Shown here: positions 1 through 8,830 of the stretch, piece after piece
Position numbering within the stretch: position 1 is the stretch's first letter
Layout of the letters: each line of letters starts with the position of its first letter
Assembly (NCBI GenBank): GCA_937899105.1
Contig: CALBPF010000283.1
Span: 1 to 38,831, forward strand
Length of the DNA stretch: 38,831 nt
Reading direction: 5' to 3'
Source of the DNA: an uncultured Flammeovirgaceae bacterium
Lineage (GTDB): Bacteria > Bacteroidota > Bacteroidia > Cytophagales > Cyclobacteriaceae
Notes under the pieces: model-generated
The model's input: only the letters and a program-made list of their open reading frames with translations
Told to the model about the DNA's origin: nothing
The model's database searches: none
Program-made: the position numbers and the translations under genes

Positions 1-31
1 GTTACCTTACACTAAGGTCAAACTCACTAGC

Positions 32-2419
32 ATGCTCAAAAATCTCGTTACCATTGCTTTCCGAAATATTCTAAAGGAAAAAGGCTATAGCCTTATCAAT
101 TTGCTTGGTCTGTCCATTGGCATTACCTGTAGCTTATTTTTAACACTTTATGTACTTGATGAATTGAGTTATGACAAGTACCATAAAAATGCAGAGAATA
201 TTTATCGTGTAGTTTCCAACATAAAAGAACCTGACAACGCCTTTACATGGGCTGTGGCGCAAATACCACTTGCCGATGAACTTCGTGACAATCACGCTGA
301 TATTACCAATGCAGTAAGATTTTTCGGGACGGGAAGGACACTCTATACTTATGAAGACAAGTCCTTCAACGAAGAAGAATTCTACCTTGCTGATTCTACA
401 GTTTTTGAAATGTTCTCCTATAAATTCCTGCAGGGTGATAAGGAAACAGCGCTTGACAATCCCTATTCCATTGTGTTGACTGAGTCTATGGCCATTAAGT
501 ACTTTGGGAGCGCCGATTGTTTGGGCAAAGCGCTTACCGACCCGGAAAATGACCAATATAAGATTACCGGGATCATTGAAGATGTTCCTGACAATTCACA
601 TTTTAGCTTTGATGCATTAATATCCAGAAATAGTGCGCCCTCCTATCAAGGAAGCTGGGGAAATTTTGGCGTATTTACCTATGTGCAATTTCCGGATGGC
701 TATTCTCCGCTTGAATTTCGACCTAACCTGGACAGTATAATTTCACAGCGGGTTAATCCAATATTTGAACAGTTTGGGATTACCATATATTATGAACTTC
801 AAAGAATCACTGACATCCACCTATATTCTAAAATTCAGGATGAAGCTGAAGAAGGTGGTGATATTTCATACATCTACATATTCTCAATAGTTGCCGCTTT
901 TATGCTCATAATAGCTAGTATAAACTACATGAATCTGGCCACTGCCCGTTCATTTAAGAGAGCTAAAGAAGTAGGTATAAGAAAGGTTATGGGTTCGCTC
1001 AAAGCGCAGCTAATCAAACAATTTCTTACCGAATCAATACTATTAGCGCTTTTGGCGCTACTGATCAGCCTGGCAGCCATATTTCTGATACTCCCTTATT
1101 TCAACGATTTGGCAAATAAAAGTATTGAGCTGTCAAACCTTTTCTCTCAAGAAGTGATATTTATTCTATTGGCAATAATTGTACTCACCGGGGTGGTAGG
1201 GGGCAGTTATCCTGCGTTTTACCTTTCCAATTTCAACCCGGCTGAGGTATTAAAAGGTCGGGTTTCTTCTAAGGAGGGGGGCGGTCTTATCAGAAAGGGG
1301 CTTGTGATATTCCAATTTGCGATATCCATTTTCATGCTTATTTCCACTTTAGTGGTTTATGATCAGCTAAATTTCTTAAGAAACAAGGATTTGGGCTTTA
1401 GCAAGGACCAGATGCTCCGGCTTGAATTACCCTCACGTGATCTTAGAAATAAACTCGGAGTACTGAGGAACAGTTTGATACAGCAACCTGGTATCGTCAA
1501 TGTGGCGTCTGCTTCTTCCAGTCCTGGAAACAATGTGGGGAAAGTAATTTTTAATGTCGAATCCAATGACGGGGAGATGCTTGAAAAAGGGATTGATTTT
1601 TACAATGCGGATTTTGATTTTGTATCTACTATGGGCATGGAAGTGATAGAAGGCAGGGACTTTTCCAGAGATATTTTATCAGATACAATTGCGGCGGTTT
1701 TGGTGAATGAAGCTATGGTAGATAGAATGGCGTGGGACGAACCACTTGGGAAAAGGTTTGATATTCCGGCGCGCGATACTGTTTATACGAAGCGCGTAAT
1801 TGGCGTCGTAAAAGACTACCATCAGAATTCGTTATACGATGAAATAGAGCCATTAATGATCATGTTTAGCAAGAATAATTATTTCACTTTCATTAAAATG
1901 GATGGCGAAGATATTAATTCGTTGGTTGCCAGGGTTGAAGATTCATGGGATAATACATTCTCAAATCAACCTTTTGAATATCAATTTCTTGACCAGGATT
2001 TTGATTCCCAATACGCCGCTGATGAACGAAGAGGAACTATATTTACCATATTCTCAACATTAACTATAATCATCGCTTGCCTGGGACTTCTCGGACTAAC
2101 CTCTTTTACCACAGAGCAACGAACCAAGGAAATTGGTATTAGAAAAGTGCTCGGGGCAAACTTGAAAATGATTGTTTTTTTGATTTCCAAGGAGTTTTTA
2201 ATTTTAGTAATGATCGCTACTATCATTGCTTTCCCGGTGGCTTACTACTTCATGGACAATTGGTTGCAATCTTTTGCTTATAAAATAGAACTTACCAGAG
2301 AGGCGCCTACATTCTTATTATCAGCGGCTTTAGCCGTTTTAATTACTTTGTTGACCGTAGGATTCCATACATTAAAGGCAGCGGTGGCGAATCCTGTCAA
2401 TTCTTTAAGAAGTGAGTAA
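32..2419 (+). CDS. FtsX/MacB-type ABC transporter permease
   Basis: This 795-residue inner-membrane protein has the layout of the large Bacteroidota ABC permeases: an N-terminal membrane helix (about residues 21-43), a MacB-like periplasmic domain, a first FtsX domain (about 280-400), a second periplasmic domain, and a C-terminal FtsX domain (about 670-790). Each FtsX domain carries the family's cytoplasmic signature, seen here as AKEVGIRKVMG and TKEIGIRKVLG. Such proteins normally pair with a MacB-like ATPase and drive periplasmic work or export of lipoproteins, peptides or drugs without carrying substrate through the pore. No ATPase is visible in the window; it may lie before base 1 or elsewhere. 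The ATG at 32 directly precedes a typical N-terminus (MLKNLVTIAFRNI). The substrate cannot be told from sequence. The family assignment is very secure. Confidence 0.93.
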   Translation: MLKNLVTIAFRNILKEKGYSLINLLGLSIGITCSLFLTLYVLDELSYDKYHKNAENIYRVVSNIKEPDNAFTWAVAQIPLADELRDNHADITNAVRFFGTGRTLYTYEDKSFNEEEFYLADSTVFEMFSYKFLQGDKETALDNPYSIVLTESMAIKYFGSADCLGKALTDPENDQYKITGIIEDVPDNSHFSFDALISRNSAPSYQGSWGNFGVFTYVQFPDGYSPLEFRPNLDSIISQRVNPIFEQFGITIYYELQRITDIHLYSKIQDEAEEGGDISYIYIFSIVAAFMLIIASINYMNLATARSFKRAKEVGIRKVMGSLKAQLIKQFLTESILLALLALLISLAAIFLILPYFNDLANKSIELSNLFSQEVIFILLAIIVLTGVVGGSYPAFYLSNFNPAEVLKGRVSSKEGGGLIRKGLVIFQFAISIFMLISTLVVYDQLNFLRNKDLGFSKDQMLRLELPSRDLRNKLGVLRNSLIQQPGIVNVASASSSPGNNVGKVIFNVESNDGEMLEKGIDFYNADFDFVSTMGMEVIEGRDFSRDILSDTIAAVLVNEAMVDRMAWDEPLGKRFDIPARDTVYTKRVIGVVKDYHQNSLYDEIEPLMIMFSKNNYFTFIKMDGEDINSLVARVEDSWDNTFSNQPFEYQFLDQDFDSQYAADERRGTIFTIFSTLTIIIACLGLLGLTSFTTEQRTKEIGIRKVLGANLKMIVFLISKEFLILVMIATIIAFPVAYYFMDNWLQSFAYKIELTREAPTFLLSAALAVLITLLTVGFHTLKAAVANPVNSLRSE

Positions 2420-2524
2420 GTTTTTCTGTCGTCTAGCCACCGATTTATGCGGTTAATAGAAGTTATTCGCTGATAACGGATCTGAATTAGTAACTTCATA
2501 TCTATAAATCAACCTATCCAAATC

Positions 2525-3652
2525 ATGCGTTATCTGCTTTATTTATGCCTTGTAGTTATTTCATTTTCTTCATACGCCCAAACTGAAGGTAAGCCACCCA
2601 TCAAGTCGATAGGTACATTGGAATTCAATAAGGATGGGATCTTGTTCATTGGCGATTCTTACGGAGGGGCCGTTTATGCCGTTGACCTGGGAGACAATGA
2701 ACAAACCGATAACCTTGAAGGTGTTAATATTGGGGACCTGGAAGGCCAGGTAGCCGGTATTTTAGGCACCAGTACAGACAATGTACTTATCCATGATCTG
2801 GCGGTTAATCCCATCTCTCAGAATGTATATCTAAGTGTTTCCAGGGGGCGTGCCGCATGGACATCAAAGTGGCAATTGCCTAACGACTTGGCTGCAGCAG
2901 ACATTTTACTTACGATAAACCCTAAAGGTGAGATTTCTGAGGCATCCCTTGAAAATGTATCTTACAGTATGATCAAACTGCCTAATCCTGTCGATGAAGG
3001 TACAAATCATCGATGGAAAAAAGGAGTAACTACTCGTGTAGATGCGATCACCGGATTGAAATACACCAATGGAAAGCTCTATATTGCCGGTCTTTCTAAC
3101 GAAGAATTTGCCGCCTCCATGTGGGTGGCTTCCTTTCCATTTAAAGATGAAATATCGGCTTCTACCTTAGAGATATTTCACGGGGCACATGGTAAGTATG
3201 AAACACATGCTCCTATCCGTACCTTTGTTCCCTACGATTTTAATAACAAAGAACATATTATAGCGGCTTACCTATGCACGCCATTAGTAACATTCGAGGC
3301 CTCCAGCTTTGAAGACGGACAGCATATTAAAGGCCGCACCGTAGCTGAGTTTGGTTCCGGAAACTATCCGCTTGATATGGTTCCTTATAAGAACCAGGGT
3401 AAGGATTACATTTTGATGACCAATAGCCAGCTGCCACTATTGATCTTCGATCCTGATGATGTGAATAGCTATGAAGGGGCGATTACGGAAGAAGTTCCGG
3501 GTTATATGGCTGGCGTTAAGTATACCCCGAGATCGGGCTCAGGCATGCAGCAGCTAGACGATTTAAATGAGAAGTTTTTGATCGCTACACAGCGCCTACC
3601 CAGTGGCAAGCTGGCACTTGTTTCATTGTCTAAAGAAAGGCTCGTTCCATAA
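2525..3652 (+). CDS. Secreted propeller-like protein of unknown function
   Basis: This 375-residue protein has a clear Sec signal peptide ending near YAQ (about residue 19), so it should act in the periplasm or outside the cell. The mature part has repeated short beta-strand stretches (for example ILFIGDSYGGAVYAVDL, NVYLSVSRG, KLYIAGLS, YILMTNSQLPLLIFD) that read like the blades of a beta-propeller or an SMP-30/NHL-like fold. I recognise no named family or catalytic motif. The gene begins 105 bp after the ABC permease. Its TAA stop (3650-3652) overlaps the probable start of the next secreted protein, which implies co-translation and a shared role. An AAGAAAGG purine stretch at 3633-3640, inside its 3' end, may serve as ribosome binding site for the next gene. 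It could be a binding or scaffold protein; function is unassigned. Confidence 0.85.
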   Translation: MRYLLYLCLVVISFSSYAQTEGKPPIKSIGTLEFNKDGILFIGDSYGGAVYAVDLGDNEQTDNLEGVNIGDLEGQVAGILGTSTDNVLIHDLAVNPISQNVYLSVSRGRAAWTSKWQLPNDLAAADILLTINPKGEISEASLENVSYSMIKLPNPVDEGTNHRWKKGVTTRVDAITGLKYTNGKLYIAGLSNEEFAASMWVASFPFKDEISASTLEIFHGAHGKYETHAPIRTFVPYDFNNKEHIIAAYLCTPLVTFEASSFEDGQHIKGRTVAEFGSGNYPLDMVPYKNQGKDYILMTNSQLPLLIFDPDDVNSYEGAITEEVPGYMAGVKYTPRSGSGMQQLDDLNEKFLIATQRLPSGKLALVSLSKERLVP

Positions 3653-4773
3653 TCCGAATTATCAGGCACTTACTATTTATACAGCTCTATATTTCATTTG
3701 CGGCAGTCTATGGCCAACATGTAACTGTTGAAACTAATAAACAGTCGCAAGAATATGGAACATTTAACCTGTCAGGTTTAGATAGCCGCTTATTGCATAG
3801 CTTGAAAAGCCTGAAACAGGAAGAGTATACCTCACTCTTCTATGTCCGGGTCAAAAATTCCAGTTTCAACATACTGGGTAAATACATGATATCAGATAGT
3901 GTATTCACATTTAAGCCAAGGTTTCTTCCTGATCCTAAGCTTGTTCATACCGCTTTTATTGACTTTGATGCATTAAACAGAATTAGTGATCTGCCTGGTG
4001 GCAAAAGTGGTTTGGAGGTGTTCGAGTTAGCGTTTGATTCAATGGCCGACAATCTAACGTATATAACCTCTTTTTTCCCAACCGCAGATACCCTGCCCAG
4101 TAACGTACTTCGTTGTTATGTGTATTTCTCAAATGCTATGGGGCTTGACGATCCGTATGATCACATTAAGGTCACTGATAGCAAGGGGGAGCCATTGACT
4201 GAGCCCTTTGTGGAAATTCCTGAGGGACTTTGGGATGAAAGTAGAACAAGGTTAACCTTACTCTTCCATCCGGGAAGAATAAAACGTGGTGTAGGCCCGA
4301 ATATGAGTAAAGGTGAAATTTTCAAAGAAAAGGAGACCTATACCATTGAACTTTCACAGGGCTGGGTTGACGGTCAGGGAAGACCTTTAAAGCAGCGTTT
4401 CAGCAAAACATTTTTCATTGATAAAGCTGAAAGAAACAGCATAAATATTGAAGAATGGGCGGTTAATATCCCGTATGCGCAAACCAAAGAGGCATTGGCC
4501 TTGAAAACGGGCCGTATGTTAGACCAGGCGCTTATACGCAGAATGGTCAAGGTTTACAGTGAAGAGGGTATCGTTCCGGGAAACTGGAGTTTAGGTACTT
4601 TTTTCCATTCTTTTATACCTGAATATCCCTGGGGGGCAGGTGACTATATTCTCAAGGTTGATCCCAGGTTAGAGGATGTTTCCGGGAACACTTTACTTTC
4701 CGCCTTCGACGTTGAAACAGGCGCCATAACAAACCGGCAAATAGTATCAAGTATTGAATTTAGTATTGAGTAA
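3649..4773 (+). CDS. Secreted protein with Ig-like segments, probable ATA start
   Basis: The open frame runs from the stop of the preceding gene to 4773. The first conventional start, a TTG at 3793, would discard a well-formed signal peptide encoded upstream (RIIRHLLFIQLYISFAAVYGQ). Between 3649 and 3793 this frame has no ATG, GTG or TTG. The likely start is ATA at 3649-3651, which overlaps the previous TAA as ATAA; one G-to-A change from the usual ATGA overlap would create it. An AAGAAAGG stretch sits 8 bases upstream. The protein would be 374 residues. The mature part has Ig-like stretches (such as LRCYVYFSNAM followed by IKVTDSKGEPL) reminiscent of bacterial Big_5/SbsA-type domains, and no catalytic motif that I recognise. 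It is probably exported with its upstream neighbour. If translation starts at 3793, a 326-residue protein without signal peptide results. Confidence 0.75.
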   Translation: MIRIIRHLLFIQLYISFAAVYGQHVTVETNKQSQEYGTFNLSGLDSRLLHSLKSLKQEEYTSLFYVRVKNSSFNILGKYMISDSVFTFKPRFLPDPKLVHTAFIDFDALNRISDLPGGKSGLEVFELAFDSMADNLTYITSFFPTADTLPSNVLRCYVYFSNAMGLDDPYDHIKVTDSKGEPLTEPFVEIPEGLWDESRTRLTLLFHPGRIKRGVGPNMSKGEIFKEKETYTIELSQGWVDGQGRPLKQRFSKTFFIDKAERNSINIEEWAVNIPYAQTKEALALKTGRMLDQALIRRMVKVYSEEGIVPGNWSLGTFFHSFIPEYPWGAGDYILKVDPRLEDVSGNTLLSAFDVETGAITNRQIVSSIEFSIE

Positions 4774-4780
4774 ATTCAAT
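4753..4780. repeat. Perfect inverted repeat across a stop codon
   Basis: ATTGAATTTA (4753-4762) and TAAATTCAAT (4771-4780) are perfect reverse complements separated by 8 bases. The right arm contains the TAA stop of the upstream secreted-protein gene. The stem is AT-rich and no T-tract follows, so it is not a classical intrinsic terminator. It could protect the transcript 3' end or simply reflect the Ile-Glu-Phe-Ser codons at the C-terminus. Confidence 0.5.
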
Positions 4781-4970
4781 GATCAGCCTCTTTATAGAGC
4801 ATACCTTAAGCTAACGGATTTCGTTTTACTGTTCCGCTGGTGCATAAATGGCATAATCATTGTATTTCGCAAATCCAATGTTTGTAATTAAGCATTTGCT
4901 ATATTTATGAACATTTAGACCAAGTCGAAAGATCAGACAGACATTAACCAAAGAATAAAAATTGATACTT

Positions 4971-5621
4971 ATGAAAACTATTCGAATTGTAATGCTTGCA
5001 TTGGTTTGCTCGGTAGTAGCTTACGCTCCTGCCGAGGCTCAAGTCAACAAAAAGCCACTAAAGAAAGAGATTAAGAAAAAGGCTGTAAAAGAAGCCCGAA
5101 AAGAAGCCAAGAGGTTTAAAAAACAGGGCTACGCAGTTGCACCTGGTGCACTGCCAATGGCCAAGCAAATAGAAACCGCCTGGATGCGTCAATATGAAGT
5201 TGATGAAGAAGGTTTCCCTTTATATATAGTTGCGTCAGGTAATTCCGTAGCCAACACCCAGTCTGCAGCTAAGCTTCAGGCTACCGAGCTAGCCAAGCTT
5301 GAGCTCGCGGGTACAATTTCTACGCAGGTAGCGGCGCTTATTGAAAATAGCGTTTCTAACCAGCAGTTGAACGCTGAAGAAGCTGCTTCAGTTACCAAAA
5401 CAGTTGCTGCTTCTAAAAATATCATAGCGCAGGAACTTGGTCGCTCTTTGCCACTTTTCGAGATCTATAGAACATTGAAAAATAAAAATGTGGAGGCTTC
5501 AGTGAGAATGGCCTATAATACTAGAAAGGCAATGGAAGTTGCGCGAAAAACATTGAGTGAAAAACTTGAATCGGAGACCAATCTGGCACATGAGAAGTTA
5601 GAGAAGCTCTTGAAATTTTAA
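4971..5621 (+). CDS. LPP20-like exported protein
   Basis: This 216-residue exported protein starts at the ATG at 4971 (MKTIRIVMLALVCSVVAYA); a TTG three codons upstream is less likely. The signal peptide ends near AEA-QV. A lysine/arginine-rich stretch follows (about residues 26-50), then a domain with the LPP20 pattern: a small-residue strand (VASGNSVA), a long alanine-rich helix, and a final basic helix after a strand containing VEASVRMAYN. LPP20 domains occur in outer-membrane-associated lipoproteins and flagellar H-ring proteins such as Vibrio FlgP. This protein has no lipobox cysteine, so it is probably periplasmic or bound to a partner. A second LPP20-type gene follows after a perfect terminator hairpin, and a CsgG-domain gene converges on that one. 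A weak -7-like TATATTTA lies at 4900-4907. The LPP20 call rests on pattern, not on a search. Confidence 0.75.
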   Translation: MKTIRIVMLALVCSVVAYAPAEAQVNKKPLKKEIKKKAVKEARKEAKRFKKQGYAVAPGALPMAKQIETAWMRQYEVDEEGFPLYIVASGNSVANTQSAAKLQATELAKLELAGTISTQVAALIENSVSNQQLNAEEAASVTKTVAASKNIIAQELGRSLPLFEIYRTLKNKNVEASVRMAYNTRKAMEVARKTLSEKLESETNLAHEKLEKLLKF

Positions 5622-5647
5622 TTTTTGATTTATCTCCTTTAAAATAG

Positions 5648-5677
5648 TGGGCTCAGGTTACTACCTGAGCCCATTTT
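5648..5677 (+). terminator. Intrinsic terminator between two LPP20-like genes
   Basis: TGGGCTCAGGT (5648-5658) pairs perfectly with ACCTGAGCCCA (5663-5673) around a TACT loop, followed by TTTT. It lies 27 bases after the stop of the first LPP20-like gene and only 13 bases before the ATG of the second. Upstream A-rich sequence could make it work in both directions. The T-tract is short, so readthrough is plausible. Confidence 0.8.
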
Positions 5678-5690
5678 AATTGATAAGCCT

Positions 5691-7475
5691 ATGAAACGCC
5701 TTTGGTCTCTCATTCTGTTCAGTTTACTTCTCGGTCAGCTTTATGGTCAAAAAGATGCACCAGGCTGGCTTGATCCCTACCAGCGTCAGTCACGCTATCC
5801 TGCAGAAAGTTACCTGACAGGCCTTAGCTCCGAGCTTGTAGGTAAAAAACAAAGCCTTGCAGATATCTATGGCCAGCTAAATCAGCTCTCGCGCAATCAG
5901 ATAATAGAATCCATAAAAGTGGATGTCAAGGCTGAAACGGAGATGAATATTTCGATCGTAAATACAGAGGCTACACAAATGCTCGATCAAACATCAATAT
6001 CATCATCAGAGGCAGAATTAGTAGGTCTGAAATTTGAAAACTACTATAACAAAAAAAAGAAGCTCGCTTTTTCCTTCTCATATGTGAGCGTACAGGAGTT
6101 GGTGGATTATAACCTGGATATCATGAGGGTAGGCACTTCGGAAATAGATCAAAACATTAACAGGGCTACTGAAGCCTTGAATGCTGCAAGAAAGGATATA
6201 GTGATTGAACTTCTTTACAAATCTCAGGTAAAGCTAAATGAGATTAATGAAGCAGCAATTGTACTATTGGCTCTATCCCAAGAAAGTAGAATTGATTTTC
6301 AGAAAATCAGGGAGATGAGATTAGCGGTGGCAGAGCTAACTGATCAGGCGTTGACATCAGGAAAATTAAAAATTGCAGAGTTGGCAAGTTATATCAGCTA
6401 TCAGTTGCAATTGCAGCTAGGCGAAGATCCGGTTAACCTCTGCGATGGTGCAGTGCACTATGTAGACTCTAAGAAAGAGAGTGACTTTTCAATTGAGCTG
6501 AAAACAAAATCCTTGAATTTACTTGGAGAGCTTGGTGCCGCTCAGTTGGCCGAATCAGAATGCCGATTAACGTATACGGGAACATTTTCGGAGTCTAATG
6601 ATGTAGCAACGGTAACCGCAAATCTTGTGGATGCGGGTGGGACGGCTTTAGCAGGTATCAGTGTGAAAATTCCTATGGATGTTTTGCAATTGGGAGAAGT
6701 GAGTTTCTTACCTAAAAATTTCGAATACATAAAGTCATTGTCCTCCATCAAGCTTATGAACGCTACATCCGCCTATGTGATCAAGAAGGTTGACCTCTTT
6801 GATTATCCAATTGAGATTGCTGTAAATTATGATGATGAACTCTTAGGTGATATTCCCTTGAAGTTCACCATAAAGCGTGATGAGAAAGTGGAATTCGAAA
6901 CCAGTATTCTTTCAGATAAATATGGAAAAGCGTCATTAATGCTCAACACGGATCAACTTCCCAGAAGCGGTGACTTTGTGTTAAGCACGGCAATAGATGT
7001 GGTTGCCCTGCTTGATGTTTCACCTACATTGGATTTTTATCAAAAAGTCATGCTCGACCATCCACCGTACATTCTGGAGAATAAAATACAAATAATTGCG
7101 CCTACCGTATATGTTCAATCTACTGAGCTGAGCCTTGGTGAGCAACGAACCATTCCAATTTTATCCCCATCGATCAAGAAAGAGTTGGCCGGGCTTGACT
7201 ACCAATTTGTGAACAATAAAGAAGAAGCAGACTACTCTGTTGAGATTGAAGCTGCCACAAGAGAAGGTCAAAGGAATAATATTGCTTTTTTCAGCTATTT
7301 GGACGCCACTGTTTCTATGAAGGATTTGAAAACCGGTAAAGAAATTTACAAATATTCTGTTTCAAACGTAAAAGGTGGTGGATCAGATTTTAACAGAGCC
7401 GATGCAAAAGCCTACGAAAAAGCCAAGAAAATGATTGCTAATGATTTGTCATACAAGCTTGAATTTGGAGGTTAA
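5691..7475 (+). CDS. LPP20-domain exported protein with long C-terminal extension
   Basis: This 594-residue exported protein has a signal peptide (MKRLWSLILFSLLLGQLYGQ). An N-terminal LPP20-like domain follows (about 25-140): it opens with PGWLDPYQ, has a YLTGLSSE strand and a long helix, and ends with a FSYVSVQELVDYN strand. A helical middle part (about 145-245) leads into strand-rich domains. The last 120 residues (ADYSVEIEAAT, then MKDLKTGKEIYKYSV) resemble the anticodon-binding-like alpha/beta fold seen in TolB-N/LptE/CsgG-type periplasmic proteins; that last comparison is inference. There is no lipobox cysteine. The layout recalls Vibrio FlgT (LPP20-like N-domain plus further domains) but no flagellar genes are present. 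Its stop overlaps by four bases with the stop of a CsgG-domain gene on the other strand. It starts only 13 bases after a terminator hairpin. Confidence 0.78.
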   Translation: MKRLWSLILFSLLLGQLYGQKDAPGWLDPYQRQSRYPAESYLTGLSSELVGKKQSLADIYGQLNQLSRNQIIESIKVDVKAETEMNISIVNTEATQMLDQTSISSSEAELVGLKFENYYNKKKKLAFSFSYVSVQELVDYNLDIMRVGTSEIDQNINRATEALNAARKDIVIELLYKSQVKLNEINEAAIVLLALSQESRIDFQKIREMRLAVAELTDQALTSGKLKIAELASYISYQLQLQLGEDPVNLCDGAVHYVDSKKESDFSIELKTKSLNLLGELGAAQLAESECRLTYTGTFSESNDVATVTANLVDAGGTALAGISVKIPMDVLQLGEVSFLPKNFEYIKSLSSIKLMNATSAYVIKKVDLFDYPIEIAVNYDDELLGDIPLKFTIKRDEKVEFETSILSDKYGKASLMLNTDQLPRSGDFVLSTAIDVVALLDVSPTLDFYQKVMLDHPPYILENKIQIIAPTVYVQSTELSLGEQRTIPILSPSIKKELAGLDYQFVNNKEEADYSVEIEAATREGQRNNIAFFSYLDATVSMKDLKTGKEIYKYSVSNVKGGGSDFNRADAKAYEKAKKMIANDLSYKLEFGG

Positions 7476-8830
7476 AGCCCGACCTTGGAAAGGTAGGACG
7501 TCAAGCCTTTATATACTTTATCAGAGGCAACCGTAGAAGCATTGTTGGTCATTTTACTGATACTAGGATACTTGCGTTCTTCCCGAGGCATGCTGGGTAA
7601 AGCCCGTTTATCCCCTCTGAAACTTCCGATCCATCTGAACTGCCAGGTGTCGGCGCCCGTGGTAGAACCTGATTCCAAGATCTCTCCGGTCTGAATATCT
7701 ATAACTTTATAGGTACACCCTACTGTGGCCTCCGCGCTCTTGGAATAAATTTTGGCCACCGCAGTTACATCCCCTTTAATTTCACGTGTTTTTTCCTTGC
7801 CATCATCATCTGTATACTTTACTTTCCTGAGAACTACTTCCTTGGTATAGCTTTTTTCGGAAGGACCGGATTCTTGTCTATCCACGATACTTTCCGTTAT
7901 GTTTCCTACCAGTATTACATCTACCCCCTTGATTTCGCCTATATCGGCAGTAGTACTCTCATCTAGTAGCCCTGATAATGAAAGCTCCTGCTCTCTGATA
8001 ACTTCATCAAGTTGGTCTCTGTCCATGACTTCGAAAAACTCAAGTTTTCTGGCTTTAGTGGCTAAGTTGCTTAAAAGCTGCTCAGTGAGTCTTGCCGCCA
8101 CATCGCCATATTCTGATGAAGCTGACATTTCGAATTTATTGACACCCATACGGGTGGTAGCTAACTTCTTGGCATTTTCATACCTCTCAGTTGCATCTCG
8201 GTAGTCAGGTGCATATTCATTGGCCCATCTGAAATGTTTAGCGCATCTTCGCAGTTCCGACTTGCTTTCGCTGTTCTCCAACTCTCTGCCCTTAGTGTAG
8301 TGCATGGCGGCAGCTTCTTCTTTTGATTTTTCAAATGCAATTCTCGTATCTTCTAAATCCTTGGTATAATCTACAGCATCAAAAGTGAAACCTGGGTCTT
8401 TTTTCTTCGCCGGTTTCAATGACTTTTTAGGAATACTGGTAAGCAGATCATTGATAGCATTCATGGTCGTGTAAAGGCGGATGAGTTCGGAAAAATTAGT
8501 TACAGTGTAATCGCCCTCGAAAGTTGCCGTACTCTCTTTTAGCTCTTCAATTCTGGTTAAATTACCTTCCATAGCTAGATCGTAAGAATTATTGAGCCTA
8601 TCCTGTGCCTCGGAGAATTGTCTTTTCTTCTCGGCATTTTTTAATGCCGTAGCGGCGTTTAGCACGGCCTCATTGTATCTTAACTTCTTGATTAAATTTT
8701 TAGATTCTCTCAGGTAAAAGTTAGTTTTTTTGCCACCTTGAACCTTATAAGTTCTTAGTGAATAAGAAGGTTGAGCCAAGAGAGATGAAAAGCTAAAAAC
8801 AAATATAAGAGGGAGTACTATTCGTTTCAT
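7472..8830 (-). CDS. CsgG-family exported protein
   Basis: This 452-residue protein starts at the ATG at 8830-8828 (MKRIVLPLIFVFSFSSLLAQ), a good Sec signal peptide; a longer reading to 8860 adds an unlikely leader. Residues about 25-225 are helical, with tetratricopeptide-like charge spacing (AVLNAATALKNAEKKR; AMHYTKGRELENSESK). From about 225 on it matches the CsgG/LpoB pattern: VNKFEMSAS, a helix ending LEFFEVMDRDQLDEVIREQ, then GVDVILVGNITE and a late TYKVIDIQTGEIL strand. CsgG itself forms the curli outer-membrane pore. Relatives in Bacteroidota are usually annotated only as CsgG/HfaB-family; no curli subunit gene is seen. There is no lipobox cysteine, unlike E. coli CsgG. It converges on, and overlaps, the larger LPP20-type gene, which suggests a functional set. 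Confidence 0.82.
   Translation of the reverse strand: MKRIVLPLIFVFSFSSLLAQPSYSLRTYKVQGGKKTNFYLRESKNLIKKLRYNEAVLNAATALKNAEKKRQFSEAQDRLNNSYDLAMEGNLTRIEELKESTATFEGDYTVTNFSELIRLYTTMNAINDLLTSIPKKSLKPAKKKDPGFTFDAVDYTKDLEDTRIAFEKSKEEAAAMHYTKGRELENSESKSELRRCAKHFRWANEYAPDYRDATERYENAKKLATTRMGVNKFEMSASSEYGDVAARLTEQLLSNLATKARKLEFFEVMDRDQLDEVIREQELSLSGLLDESTTADIGEIKGVDVILVGNITESIVDRQESGPSEKSYTKEVVLRKVKYTDDDGKEKTREIKGDVTAVAKIYSKSAEATVGCTYKVIDIQTGEILESGSTTGADTWQFRWIGSFRGDKRALPSMPREERKYPSISKMTNNASTVASDKVYKGLTSYLSKVGL

Noticed and set aside
2525..4773. Programmed -1 frameshift fusing the two secreted proteins
   Set aside because: The second frame is offset by -1, but it encodes a complete signal peptide right at the junction and no slippery heptamer was seen; an overlapping start explains it better.
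7472..8830. CsgG-domain gene as a curli secretion operon
   Set aside because: No CsgA/B, CsgE or CsgF-like genes and no lipobox; only the domain resemblance stands.
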